Under the pieces are notes generated by a model, which was not told the DNA's origin, ran no database searches, and worked only from the letters and a program-made list of their open reading frames with translations. From the NCBI RefSeq assembly GCF_014203355.1, contig NZ_JACHIR010000001.1:7566038-7630037 (forward strand): a stretch of 64,000 bases of DNA. The letters are read 5' to 3'. The DNA is from Kutzneria kofuensis (lineage in GTDB: Bacteria > Actinomycetota > Actinomycetes > Mycobacteriales > Pseudonocardiaceae). Position 1 is the first letter of the stretch. Every line of letters starts with the position of its first letter. A program made the translations under genes and the position numbers. Below are positions 53,347 to 62,020 of the stretch, in pieces.

Positions 53347-54291
53347 ATGCCGCCCGCGATCGGACTGTCCAAAGTGGCCGTCCAGCTGCCGGGACGGTCC
53401 GAGCCGGTGCAGGACATCCTGCTGCGCGCCGGGCGCGACGCCATGGAGCGCAAGATGTTCGCGAAGATCCACGGCCTGCGGGAGAGCCCGACGCTGGCCG
53501 ACCACGAACAGCTGGAGGACCTGTTCGTGGCGGCCGGCCGGGCCGCCCTCGGCGGTGGCACGGCCGGGCTGGTGCTCTACGGCCACACCATGCTCACCCA
53601 GGAGTTCGGGCTGCGCGGCGGGTTCCCGGACCGGGTCCGGTCCCGGCTGGGCCTGTCCGGCAGCCGGTTCTTCGGCCTGTCGCACGTGAACTGCACGTCC
53701 GTGCTGCGCTGCCTGGACTTCGCCGGGCGCTACCTGGCCCGGCACCCGAAGGACCGGGTGCTCGTGCTGGGCGGCGACCACGGCAGCGTGCACGACGTGG
53801 CCCGGGTGATCCCGGGCATCGCCATCGGCGGTGACGGGGTCGTCGGACTGACGGTCGCCGCGGGCCGGCAGCGCTACCGCTATCTGGGCGGCGTCACTGG
53901 CCGTGACCTGCGGTTCCACCGCAACATGCGGATGTCGCCGCGGGAGGCCGAGGAGTTCAGCCGGGTCTGCTGCGACGAGACGGTGAACACGCTGCTCAAG
54001 GCCGTCGCCGCCGTGGGAATGACCGTGGACGACCTGGACTGGGTGCTGCCGCACCTGTCCAACCGGATGTTCTGGGGCAGCGTGAGCCGCCGCGCCGGCA
54101 TCCCGCGGGAGAAGGTGCTGCTGGACCTGATCCCGTTGTGCGGACACAACTTCGGCGCGGACGCGCTGATGGCGCTGGACCACGCCGACCGCACCGGCCG
54201 GTTGCGCCCCGGTGACCGCTGCGCCCTGGTCTCGGTGGCCCAGGGCGCGTACTTCCACACCGCGATCGTCGAAGTCGAGGAGGACTCATGA
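53347..54291 (+). CDS. KAS III-like condensing or acyl-transfer enzyme (1)
   Basis: A 314-residue thiolase-fold protein. The nucleophile Cys is in LSHVNCTSVLRCLDFA, the second-half His in WVLPHLSNRMFW, and GHNFGADALMALDHADRTGRL replaces the usual Asn loop. Such KAS III relatives act as ACP-dependent acyltransferases or short-chain condensing enzymes. A 55-60% similar paralog lies at 58626-59582 (estimate by eye). Confidence 0.82.
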   Translation: MPPAIGLSKVAVQLPGRSEPVQDILLRAGRDAMERKMFAKIHGLRESPTLADHEQLEDLFVAAGRAALGGGTAGLVLYGHTMLTQEFGLRGGFPDRVRSRLGLSGSRFFGLSHVNCTSVLRCLDFAGRYLARHPKDRVLVLGGDHGSVHDVARVIPGIAIGGDGVVGLTVAAGRQRYRYLGGVTGRDLRFHRNMRMSPREAEEFSRVCCDETVNTLLKAVAAVGMTVDDLDWVLPHLSNRMFWGSVSRRAGIPREKVLLDLIPLCGHNFGADALMALDHADRTGRLRPGDRCALVSVAQGAYFHTAIVEVEEDS

Positions 54292-54881
54292 GCACTGTTC
54301 TCGAGCAGTGCGAGCGGATCGCGCGGGACGAGGGCCTGGCCGCCGGCCTGGCCGCCGCGCTGTCGGGCGCCGAGGTCACCGCCGCCGCACCCGGAAGCTA
54401 CGCCGCCGTGCCCGCGTCGGACGTGCCCGACGGCGCCGAGATCCGCACGCACAGCCTGGCCGACCGCGAGGACATCGTGTTCCTGGCGTGCCCGGGCGAG
54501 CGGCCGGCCGCCGACTACACGCTGGCCGAGATCGGCCGACTGCTGGCCGCGGTGCGCATCGGCACCGTGCGGCGGCTGCTGGACGAGGCCGTGGCCTACC
54601 TGACCGAGCGCACCGTCGGCGACGAGCCGCTGATCCGCAAGCAGCTGATCACCGGCACGGTCGGGGACGTCGCCGCCGAGCTGGAGCTGGCCCGGGCCTA
54701 CGCGGCCAATCCGCTCGCCCCGGAGGCGTTGGCCGACCTGCACACCAAGCTGGACGACCTGGGCTGGCAGGTGACGCAGCTGTTCGGCGCCGCCGGCTAC
54801 ATCGCCGACCACCCGGTGCGGGCGCTGTACGTCTCGGCGCTGGTGGCCAACACCTGGATCGACCGGAACGGAGCGGCGTGA
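54288..54881 (+). CDS. Short acyl-CoA-dehydrogenase C-terminal-domain-like protein, second paralog
   Basis: 197 residues, a counterpart of the 47923-48480 gene: LLDEAVAYLTERTVGDEPLIRKQLITGTVGDVAAELELARAY. It overlaps the KAS gene and the long dehydrogenase gene by a few bases. The pairing of one short and one long gene in both operons suggests a required two-subunit enzyme. Confidence 0.72.
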   Translation: MSTVLEQCERIARDEGLAAGLAAALSGAEVTAAAPGSYAAVPASDVPDGAEIRTHSLADREDIVFLACPGERPAADYTLAEIGRLLAAVRIGTVRRLLDEAVAYLTERTVGDEPLIRKQLITGTVGDVAAELELARAYAANPLAPEALADLHTKLDDLGWQVTQLFGAAGYIADHPVRALYVSALVANTWIDRNGAA

Positions 54882-56032
54882 TGATCGAGCTCGACGAGCG
54901 GCTGCGGGCCGTGCGCGACGACTGCCGGGATGCCGTGGAGGACATGCGCTCCCGGGCCCTGTCCATCGACGCCGACCCGGACGACATGGAGCGGCACTTC
55001 AACTCGCCGGTGTACACCATGATCCGGCTGTCCAACACGCCGCCGGAGTACCGCGAGTCCGTGTCCGGCGGATACCGGCTGATGAAGGCGAAGTCCGTGC
55101 TGGAGGACATCGTCGGCATGGTCGAGCTGGCCCGCGGCGACATGTCCACCATGTTCGCCTGCCCCTGCCCGGCGCTGGCCGGCGTGTACGTCAGCCTGCT
55201 GGGCAACCCCGCGCAGCAGGAGAAGTTCTACACGCGGCTGCACGGCGGCCGGACCTGGACGTTCTTCGCGATGAGCGAGCCGGGACACGGCAGCGACGCG
55301 ACGAACATGCAGACCAAGCTGGAGAAGGACGGCAACGGCGGTTACCTGCTGTACGGCGCCAAGCGGTACATCGGTCACGGCGCGCGCGGCGGCATCGGCC
55401 TCGTCTTCGGCCGTACGGGCCGGTCGGCGCTGTCGATCCGGGCCGCGATGGTCGAGGTCCCGGCCGAGGGCTGGCCCACAGGGGTTTGGACCGCGCGCCG
55501 GCTGGACACGGTCGGCCTGCGTGGCGCCTACCTGTCCGAGCTGCACTTCGACGGCGTGCCGGTGGCGGCGGACATGCTGCTGGGCGAGCACCTGCCGGTC
55601 ACCCGGCGCGGCATCTGGGGCGCGGTCAAGACGTTGAACAACATGCGGATCCAGATCTCGGCTTCCGCCGTGGGAACCGCGATGGCCATCACGGAATACG
55701 TTGCCGAGCACCGGAAGAACGCCCCCGGCGTGGACCTGGCGCTGGCTCGCGCGGAAGCCGGCAAGCAGCTGATCTTCCAGGCGGCGGCCCGGCTCGACGC
55801 CGACCCGGAGCGCGGCTACTTCGCCAGCGCCTCCAAGCTGAGCGCGGTGCGGATGGCCCAGCAGACGGCCCAGTGGGCCATCGCGTCCATCGGGCCGGCC
55901 GGCCTGCTGGAGCACCCGCTGCTGGAGAAGTGGACGCGGGACGTGCGGGCCTTCGAGTTCATGGACGGCACCAGCAACATCCAGCGCCTGCACGTGGCCC
56001 GCGGCTACCAGTCGGGAGACGCTGATGGCTGA
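54881..56032 (+). CDS. Acyl-CoA dehydrogenase-like flavoprotein, second paralog
   Basis: 383 residues. FAD segment: AMSEPGHGSDATNMQTKLEKD, GAKRYIGHGARGGIGLVFGRTG. The end reads EFMDGTSNIQRLHVARG, with Asp where Glu is expected, exactly as in the first paralog. It may oxidise an acyl or aminoacyl group on a carrier, as prolyl-carrier dehydrogenases do. ATG 54881 is chosen; GTG 54878 also fits. Confidence 0.83.
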   Translation: MIELDERLRAVRDDCRDAVEDMRSRALSIDADPDDMERHFNSPVYTMIRLSNTPPEYRESVSGGYRLMKAKSVLEDIVGMVELARGDMSTMFACPCPALAGVYVSLLGNPAQQEKFYTRLHGGRTWTFFAMSEPGHGSDATNMQTKLEKDGNGGYLLYGAKRYIGHGARGGIGLVFGRTGRSALSIRAAMVEVPAEGWPTGVWTARRLDTVGLRGAYLSELHFDGVPVAADMLLGEHLPVTRRGIWGAVKTLNNMRIQISASAVGTAMAITEYVAEHRKNAPGVDLALARAEAGKQLIFQAAARLDADPERGYFASASKLSAVRMAQQTAQWAIASIGPAGLLEHPLLEKWTRDVRAFEFMDGTSNIQRLHVARGYQSGDADG

Positions 56033-56756
56033 CCTGAGCATCTCTCGACTGTGTGTTGCCGTCCGCACGCACACGGATTACCTTCCCTTGTCGACGTTTC
56101 CGGACGACCTGCTGCCGAAGCAGCGGGTGGAGGCGGCGATTCAGGAGGGCATCCCGCTGGAGCACCTGATCGTCGTCAACCCGGCGGACTCCGACCGGCC
56201 GGAGCTGAGCGACCTGGCGCTGGCCGCCGTCGGCGTGCCGGACGACGACCAGCCGCTGTTCCTGATCCGCTCCGGCCCGCTGCGCGACCCGATGGTCACG
56301 CTGCTGGCCCGGATGGTGCTGCAGTTCGGCTGGCGCGGCGACGACATCGGCATCACACACCTGGACGAGCTCGGCGGCACCGTGGGATTCGAGCTGCTGG
56401 ACTGGGCGATCCCGGAAGACGTCGCCACCGTGCTGATCTGCGACGAGCCGGTGTTCGCCGACGCCCGCGTGGGCACGGGCCGGTTCGCCACCGTGGGCCT
56501 GCGGGTGCACCGGGGCGACGGTCCACTGAGGATTCTCGATGCCGGCGAAGGCGCCCCGGGCGACTTCCCGGACGTCCAGTGGCGGTTCACCGGGGCCGGG
56601 GCCTGCGACGGCTGGCTCGACGTCCACGCGGCGTTGAGCGCCGGCGACATCGCCGACGGCGACCGGATCCTGGTGCACACCAAGGGCCCGCTGCGCGAGG
56701 GCTGGCTGTTGGCGCAGGCCGTGGACGCCGCCGGCGTCGAGCTGGGCGCCGGCTGA
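56025..56756 (+). CDS. Cys-less KAS III-like partner protein
   Basis: 243 residues of no firm family. Its middle (ITHLDELGGTVGFELLDWAIPEDVATVLICDEPVFADAR) can be aligned by eye with the KAS III gene's active-site segment (LSHVNCTSVLRCLDFA and RVLVLGGDHGSVHDVAR), but the Cys is missing. I infer a degenerate thiolase-fold partner, like a chain-length factor. ATG 56025 overlaps the upstream stop by 8 nt. Confidence 0.6.
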   Translation: MADLSISRLCVAVRTHTDYLPLSTFPDDLLPKQRVEAAIQEGIPLEHLIVVNPADSDRPELSDLALAAVGVPDDDQPLFLIRSGPLRDPMVTLLARMVLQFGWRGDDIGITHLDELGGTVGFELLDWAIPEDVATVLICDEPVFADARVGTGRFATVGLRVHRGDGPLRILDAGEGAPGDFPDVQWRFTGAGACDGWLDVHAALSAGDIADGDRILVHTKGPLREGWLLAQAVDAAGVELGAG

Positions 56757-57139
56757 TGAAGATCGCCGTCGACCTGCTCTCGGTGTCCCGCTTCAGCAAG
56801 GTCGCCGAGCACCACCGCTACCGCCGGCTCGTGTTCACCGAGGCCGAGCTGGCCCAGGCGGGGGCGCTCGGCTCGGCGCGGCACGCCGAGCGGCTGGCCG
56901 GCCGGTTCTGCGTCAAGGAGGCCACCTGCAAGCTGCTCGGCCGCGGCTTCGGGCAGGGCCTGCGCTGGCGCGACATCGAGGTCACCACGGACGAGTGGGG
57001 AGCGCCCGGCGTGACCTTGCGCGGTGGCGCCCGCGAGCTGGCCGACCGGGCCGGCCTCGGCGACATCGCGGTCTCCATCACCCATCAAGTCGATCTTGTC
57101 GTCGCGGTGGCCGCTGCCGTGCGGAAGGGAACGTCATGA
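56756..57139 (+). CDS. acpS: Holo-ACP synthase (AcpS-type)
   Basis: 127 residues. The N-terminal IAVDLLSVSRF carries the metal Asp, and the second motif is FCVKEATCKLLGRGFGQGLRWRDIEV. It is translationally coupled to both neighbours. With the Sfp-type enzyme at 41197, the cluster has two PPTases, perhaps for the two ACPs. Confidence 0.88.
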   Translation: MKIAVDLLSVSRFSKVAEHHRYRRLVFTEAELAQAGALGSARHAERLAGRFCVKEATCKLLGRGFGQGLRWRDIEVTTDEWGAPGVTLRGGARELADRAGLGDIAVSITHQVDLVVAVAAAVRKGTS

Positions 57140-58629
57140 CCAGGAGCATCGCCACCGAGGGCGTGCTGCACGGCTGGTTCCTGCGCAGTCTGCGCCGGAA
57201 CCCGGCGGCGGTCGCGCTGCGAGTGGCCGGGGAGTCCTACACGTACCAACAGGTCCACGACCACGCGCTGGCGCTGGCCGGCGAGCTGGTCGCCCGGCTG
57301 GGCACGCGGCCGCGGCGGGTCGGCCTGCTGGCCAGCCGCAGCGAGCTGGCCTACACCGGCATCCTCGCCGCCGGCTACGCGGGCGCCGCGGTGGTGCCGC
57401 TGAACCCGGACTTCCCGGCCGAGCGGACCCGGGGCATGATCACCGCTGCCGGTATCGACGCGCTGCTCGTCGACGACAACGGCCGGCCGCTGCTGCCGGA
57501 GCTGGCGGACGAGCTCGGCAGCGCGCCGGTGATCCTGGAGACGACCGCGCCGCCGCTGGAGCACCCGTACCCGGCCGAGCCCGACGACATCGCGTACATC
57601 CTGTTCACCTCGGGTTCGACCGGACGGCCCAAGGGCGTGCCGGTGCGGCACCGCAACGTCGAGTTCTACCTGAGGTTCGTGCACGACCGATACGGCTTCG
57701 GGCCGGACGACGTGTTCTCCCAGACCGGCGAGCTGACGTTCGACCTGGCGATGTTCGACATCTTCAGCGCGTGGGGCAGCGGCGGGACGCTGGTGTGCAT
57801 GCCGCCGCAGGCCTTCGTCGCCGTGCCGCAGTTCGTGCGCAAGCACGGCATCACCGTGTGGTGCTCGTCGCCGAGCGTGATCTCCCTGGTGCGGCGCATG
57901 GGGAAGCTGACGCCGGGATCCATGCCGTCCATGCGGCTGGCGGTGTTCTGCGGCGAGCCGCTGCTGCGCGACGACGCCGCCGACTGGCAGGCCGCGACCG
58001 GCGGCCTGGTGGAGAACCTGTACGGGCCCACCGAGCTGACGATCTCGTGCAGCGTGCACAAGTGGGACCCGGAGACGTCGCCGGCGTTGTGCGTCAACGA
58101 CATCGTGCTGATCGGCACCATGCACCCCGGCCTGGACTACGTTCTCGTCGACTCGGAGGGGGTCGTCGGGGCGTCGTCGGGCGAGCTGTGCGTGACCGGT
58201 CCGCAGATGTTCCCCGGCTACCTGGATCCCCGTGACGACGCCGGACGGTTCCTGGAGCACGACGGCCGCCGCTGGTACCGCACCGGCGACATCGCGCGGC
58301 TGGAACCCAACGGCGAGTTGGCCTTCCTCGGCCGCCGCGACCACCAGGTCAAGATCCACGGCGTGCGCGTCGAACTGTCCGAAGTGGAGAGTGGCCTGCG
58401 TCGGCTCCGCGGCGTGACCGATGCCGTGGCCATCGCCCTGGACGGCGAGCTGTACGCGTTCTACCTGGGGGAGAAGCGGCCCGCCGCCGACCTGATGGAG
58501 GAGATGGGCACGTTCTTCCCGCGGTACCTGATCCCGCTGCACTACGAGCACATGACCGAGTTCCCGTTGAACAGCAACCGCAAGACGGATCGCCCTGTGC
58601 TCATCGCGCGGATCAGGAGCGCGTCGTGA
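57136..58629 (+). CDS. Amino-acid adenylation enzyme (stand-alone A domain)
   Basis: 497 residues with core motifs A3 ILFTSGSTGRPKGVPVRHRN, A5 ENLYGPTE, A7 YRTGDIARL, A8 RRDHQVKIHGVRVE and A10 PLNSNRKTDR. The A4 motif FDLAMFD keeps the Asp that binds an amino group, so the substrate is likely an amino acid. No carrier domain is fused, so it would load an ACP in trans. Substrate cannot be read safely by eye. Confidence 0.87.
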   Translation: MTRSIATEGVLHGWFLRSLRRNPAAVALRVAGESYTYQQVHDHALALAGELVARLGTRPRRVGLLASRSELAYTGILAAGYAGAAVVPLNPDFPAERTRGMITAAGIDALLVDDNGRPLLPELADELGSAPVILETTAPPLEHPYPAEPDDIAYILFTSGSTGRPKGVPVRHRNVEFYLRFVHDRYGFGPDDVFSQTGELTFDLAMFDIFSAWGSGGTLVCMPPQAFVAVPQFVRKHGITVWCSSPSVISLVRRMGKLTPGSMPSMRLAVFCGEPLLRDDAADWQAATGGLVENLYGPTELTISCSVHKWDPETSPALCVNDIVLIGTMHPGLDYVLVDSEGVVGASSGELCVTGPQMFPGYLDPRDDAGRFLEHDGRRWYRTGDIARLEPNGELAFLGRRDHQVKIHGVRVELSEVESGLRRLRGVTDAVAIALDGELYAFYLGEKRPAADLMEEMGTFFPRYLIPLHYEHMTEFPLNSNRKTDRPVLIARIRSAS

Positions 58630-59582
58630 GCGTCGGCCTGTCCCGGGTGGCGGTGCGGCTGCCGAGCTGGGTGGAACCCGTCGACGACATCATGGTGCGG
58701 GCCGGCCGGCCGCCGACCGAGCGCAAGATGTTCACCAAGGTCTACGGGCTGCGGGACATTCCGTCGCTGGCGCCCGGCGAGCTCATGGAGGACGTGCTCG
58801 TCGAGGCCGGCCGGGCCGCGCTGGCCGGCGGCACGGCGGATCTGGTCCTCTACGGGCACACGATGCTGATGGCCGAGACCGACCTCTGCGCCGAGTTCCC
58901 GGACCGGCTCCGGGCCAAGCTCGGCCTGAGCAACAGCCGGTTCTACGGCCTGTCGCACATCAACTGCGCCTCCGTGCTGCGGTGCGTCGAATATGCGCGG
59001 CGGTACCTGGACCGGCCCGGCGCCGATCCGGAGGAGCGGGTGCTGGTGCTCGGCGGCGACCAGGGCAGCGTCGGCGACGACGCCCGGGTCATCGCCGGCA
59101 CGACCGTCAGCGGCGACTGCGCCGCCGGCGTCATCGTGCACGGTCCACGATCGACGGAGAAGGCCCGGTACCGCTACCTGGGCGGGGCCGGTGGCCGGGA
59201 CGCGCGGTTCCACCGGAACATCCGGATGACGCCGGAGGAGAACGCTTTGTTCGCCAAGGTGTGTTCGGCGCAGGTGGTGGAGACCGTCGAGCGGGCGGTG
59301 GCGTCCGCCGGGATGACCTTGGACCAGCTCGACTGGGTGCTGCCGCACCTGAACAACAAGATGTTCTGGCGTACGTTCAGCATCCAGTCGGGGATCCCCC
59401 GGGACCGGATCTGCCTGGACCTGATGCCCGAGACCGGCCACAGCTTCGGCGCCGACGCTCTGATGGCGACGGAACACGCCGACCGCACCGGCCGGCTGCG
59501 CCCCGGCGACCGCTGCGCGCTGATCGCCATCGGCCAGGGCGCGTACTTCCAGGCCATGATCATCGAAGTCCTGCCCGACTGA
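58626..59582 (+). CDS. KAS III-like condensing or acyl-transfer enzyme (2)
   Basis: 318 residues, paralog of the 53347 gene. Active-site segment LSHINCASVLRCVEYA, His in WVLPHLNNKMFW, and GHSFGADALMATEHADRTGRL. GTG 58626 overlaps the A-domain stop (GTGA). It is the last gene of the rightward operon; the palindromic repeat at 59592 follows and probably terminates it. Confidence 0.82.
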   Translation: MSVGLSRVAVRLPSWVEPVDDIMVRAGRPPTERKMFTKVYGLRDIPSLAPGELMEDVLVEAGRAALAGGTADLVLYGHTMLMAETDLCAEFPDRLRAKLGLSNSRFYGLSHINCASVLRCVEYARRYLDRPGADPEERVLVLGGDQGSVGDDARVIAGTTVSGDCAAGVIVHGPRSTEKARYRYLGGAGGRDARFHRNIRMTPEENALFAKVCSAQVVETVERAVASAGMTLDQLDWVLPHLNNKMFWRTFSIQSGIPRDRICLDLMPETGHSFGADALMATEHADRTGRLRPGDRCALIAIGQGAYFQAMIIEVLPD

Positions 59583-59591
59583 CCAGCCCGA

Positions 59592-59712
59592 AACCCCGCG
59601 AGTCACGCTCTCAGGCACACCGAATGTCAGAATCCGGCAGAACTGAGCCTCGAGGCTCGGTTCTGCCGGAAAACTGCATTCGGTGTGTCCCAGAGCGTGA
59701 CTCGCCGGGGTT
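59592..59712. repeat. 121-bp palindromic repeat, probable bidirectional terminator
   Basis: Left arm AACCCCG-GAGTCACGCTCT-CACACCGAATG-TCCGGCAGAAC-GAGCC pairs with the right arm across the apex GAGCCTCGAGGCTC (59645-59658). It fills the gap between two convergent genes and ends at the hydrolase stop codon. One arm recurs at 41188-41218. Confidence 0.82.
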
Positions 59713-60410
59713 CAGTGGGCGGCGGTGGCGATCAGGTCGGCGACCGTCTTCGGGTGCGAGACCAGCACGGCGTGTGAGGCGTCGGGGATCTCGACGACCG
59801 TGGCGTTGGCCCGCTCGGCCATGAACTGCTGCGCGGCCGGCGGGATGTTCTTGTCGCCGGTCGGGATCAGCGACCACACGGGCACGGCGTGCCAGGCCGG
59901 GGCGCCGGAACCCTCGGTGAGCGCGGCCTCGGCGACGGGGCGCTGGGTGGCGGCCATCAGCGCGGCCTGCGACTGCGGGACGTCGGCGGCGAACTGGTTG
60001 CGGAACAGCTCCTGGCGGACGTAGAGGTCGGTGTTGCCGTCGGGCAGGGCCACCGTCTGCAGGGTCTCGCCGAGGGTGCTGCCCGGGAACTTGTTGGACA
60101 GCTCCAGCGCGCTCTCCCCCTGCTCGGGGATGAAGCCGGCGATGTAGACCAGGGCCTTCACGTTCGGCTCGTCGACGGCGGCGTTGCTGATGACCGCGCC
60201 GCCGTAGGAGTGGCCGACCAGCACGACCGGCCCCTCGACGCTCCGAACCAGGCCCTTGACGGTGGCGGCGTCGGTGCTGAGGCTGCGCAGCGGGTTCGCC
60301 GCCGCGATGACCGGGAAACCGCGGTCGGTCAGGTCGGCGATCACGCCGTTCCAGCTGGACGAGTCGGCGAACGCGCCGTGCACCAGGATCACGGTCGGCT
60401 GGGTGCTCAT
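59712..60410 (-). CDS. Alpha/beta hydrolase (haloperoxidase/EstA-like)
   Basis: 232 residues: ILVHGAFADSSSWNGVIADL, elbow VGHSYGGAVIS, Asp in WSLIPTGDKNIPP and His in PDASHAVLVSHPKTV. This is the small soluble family of esterases. ATG 60410 has GGAG upstream with 9-base spacing. It is convergent with the KAS III-like gene. Confidence 0.87.
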   Translation of the reverse strand: MSTQPTVILVHGAFADSSSWNGVIADLTDRGFPVIAAANPLRSLSTDAATVKGLVRSVEGPVVLVGHSYGGAVISNAAVDEPNVKALVYIAGFIPEQGESALELSNKFPGSTLGETLQTVALPDGNTDLYVRQELFRNQFAADVPQSQAALMAATQRPVAEAALTEGSGAPAWHAVPVWSLIPTGDKNIPPAAQQFMAERANATVVEIPDASHAVLVSHPKTVADLIATAAH

Positions 60411-60584
60411 CTCGATGTCTCCTTCGGTCTCCGTCTGACGTGGACAACCGTAGGCGATTACATCGTGCACAATCAAGTTGTAGGCGCTGTGTCTCGGGTC
60501 ACCTCGGATGTCCGTGACCACGATGTCCGGTCTGCCCGCGAATCCGTGCGGTTCCTGTCGACTCGGGGAAGGAATACTGTCCGT

Positions 60585-61589
60585 TCAGGCGGTCATGGTC
60601 AGGCGCGATGCGGCCAGCACACCGGCCTGGAAGCGGCTGACGGCGTCGAGGTTCTGCAGCAGGGCGGCGATGTGCCGGCGGCAGGTGCGGACCGACATGC
60701 CGAGGCGGCGGGCGACGACCTCGTCGGTCAGGCCCTGGGCCATCAGCCGGGCCACGCTCTGCTGCAGGTCGTCGATGGCGTCGGCGTAGCCGGTGTCCTC
60801 GGCGGCGAACGGGGTGGCGTTGTCCCAGAGCTGCCCGAACATGTCGAGCAGGAAGCGCACGACGTTGCGGTCCCGCACCCGGCGGGCGACGGGCAGGTCG
60901 CCGTCGAAGCTGAACATCACCGCGAGGGAGCGGTCGAAGACCACGGCCGCCTGCGGGACCTGGCTCAAGGTCCGGATCTCGGCGCCGTCGGCGATGAGGC
61001 GCTTGGCCTTGGCCCGGGAGGCGAAGCCGGCGCGGCTGCGGTGCGGGCACACCACCCGTACCGAGACCGACCGCTCCAACACCGAGTAGCACGGCGCGAG
61101 CAGCTCGTCGAGCAGCTCGTCGTCGTCGTGGCCGGGCCGCAGCACGACCATCTCGTCCCGGCAGACCTCGGCGGCCAGCTTGAACAGGCCGCGGATCTCG
61201 GCGACACCCTCCAGGCTGTCGATGGCGCCGACCGGCTCGCTCACTTCGACGGCCGGCCGGGTGATGGCGTCGATCCGGTCGCGCAGCCGGTCGGCGAGCT
61301 CCCGCCGCTGGTACATGGCCCGCTCGATGGGCGAGATCAGCAGCGTCGCCGCCACCTCGGGGTCCATCGGCAGGTACCGGCCGGTCGGCCCGTCCGTGCG
61401 CAGCAGGTGCAGCTCGACCAGCCTCGTCACGGCGGCGAACACCTCGGCGGTGGGCAGCCCGAGGTCGGCGGCGGCGCGCTCCGGCGAGCCGATCTCGCCC
61501 AGGCGCACGGCGTAGCGGTAGACGTCGGCCTCACGGTCGTCGGTCACACCGTCCACAGTGGGCAGTGGGCCGAGGGTAACCACGGACAT
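60585..61589 (-). CDS. LuxR-type regulator with TrmB-like N-terminus
   Basis: 334 residues. The N-terminal 60 resemble a TrmB/winged helix (SPERAAADLGLPTAEVFAAVTRLVELHLL), the centre is a PLD-like sensor (PGHDDDELLDELLAPCYSVLERSVSV), and the C-terminus is a LuxR HTH (QGLTDEVVARRLGMSVRTCRRHIAALLQNLDAVSRF). ATG 61589 follows GGAGG. It is divergent from the ACP/ligase operon and is a natural candidate to control it. Confidence 0.85.
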   Translation of the reverse strand: MSVVTLGPLPTVDGVTDDREADVYRYAVRLGEIGSPERAAADLGLPTAEVFAAVTRLVELHLLRTDGPTGRYLPMDPEVAATLLISPIERAMYQRRELADRLRDRIDAITRPAVEVSEPVGAIDSLEGVAEIRGLFKLAAEVCRDEMVVLRPGHDDDELLDELLAPCYSVLERSVSVRVVCPHRSRAGFASRAKAKRLIADGAEIRTLSQVPQAAVVFDRSLAVMFSFDGDLPVARRVRDRNVVRFLLDMFGQLWDNATPFAAEDTGYADAIDDLQQSVARLMAQGLTDEVVARRLGMSVRTCRRHIAALLQNLDAVSRFQAGVLAASRLTMTA

Positions 61590-61759
61590 GTCGCCTCCAA
61601 GCTCCTTGTGCTCAGCTGCGTCCACGGTGGCAAACGATCTTCTCGCGCCACTACTGCTCCGCAATCGTCCCCGTGATGGCGCGGTGATGGTGGTCTGAGG
61701 GAGGGGAGTGGTCGACTCGGCGCAGCGTCCGCCCGACCCTGCAGCCGAGTGAGGAACCC

Positions 61760-62020
61760 ATGGACATACCGCGCTCCTTCCGCAAGACCCTGCTGGCCCA
61801 CCTGCCCTACGCGGTGAACGAGGACTTCACCGCCGCCGACGACCTGGCCGCCCTCGGCCTGAACTCGATGGGCCTGGTGCAGCTGCTGACCGACCTGGAG
61901 GAGACCTTCGGCCTGGAGCTGCCGGACGAGCTGATCACGGAGGAGACCTTCGCGACGGCCGGCTCGCTGTGGGCGACGGTGTCCGAACTGGTTCCCGCCG
62001 GGCAGTTCTCCGATGCGTGA
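61760..62020 (+). CDS. Acyl carrier protein (2)
   Basis: 86 residues. The pantetheine Ser is in LGLNSMGLVQLLTDLEETFG; Asn replaces the usual Asp before Ser. It overlaps the acyl-AMP ligase gene by 8 nt, the common ligase-plus-ACP pair for loading a fatty or amino acid. Confidence 0.88.
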   Translation: MDIPRSFRKTLLAHLPYAVNEDFTAADDLAALGLNSMGLVQLLTDLEETFGLELPDELITEETFATAGSLWATVSELVPAGQFSDA

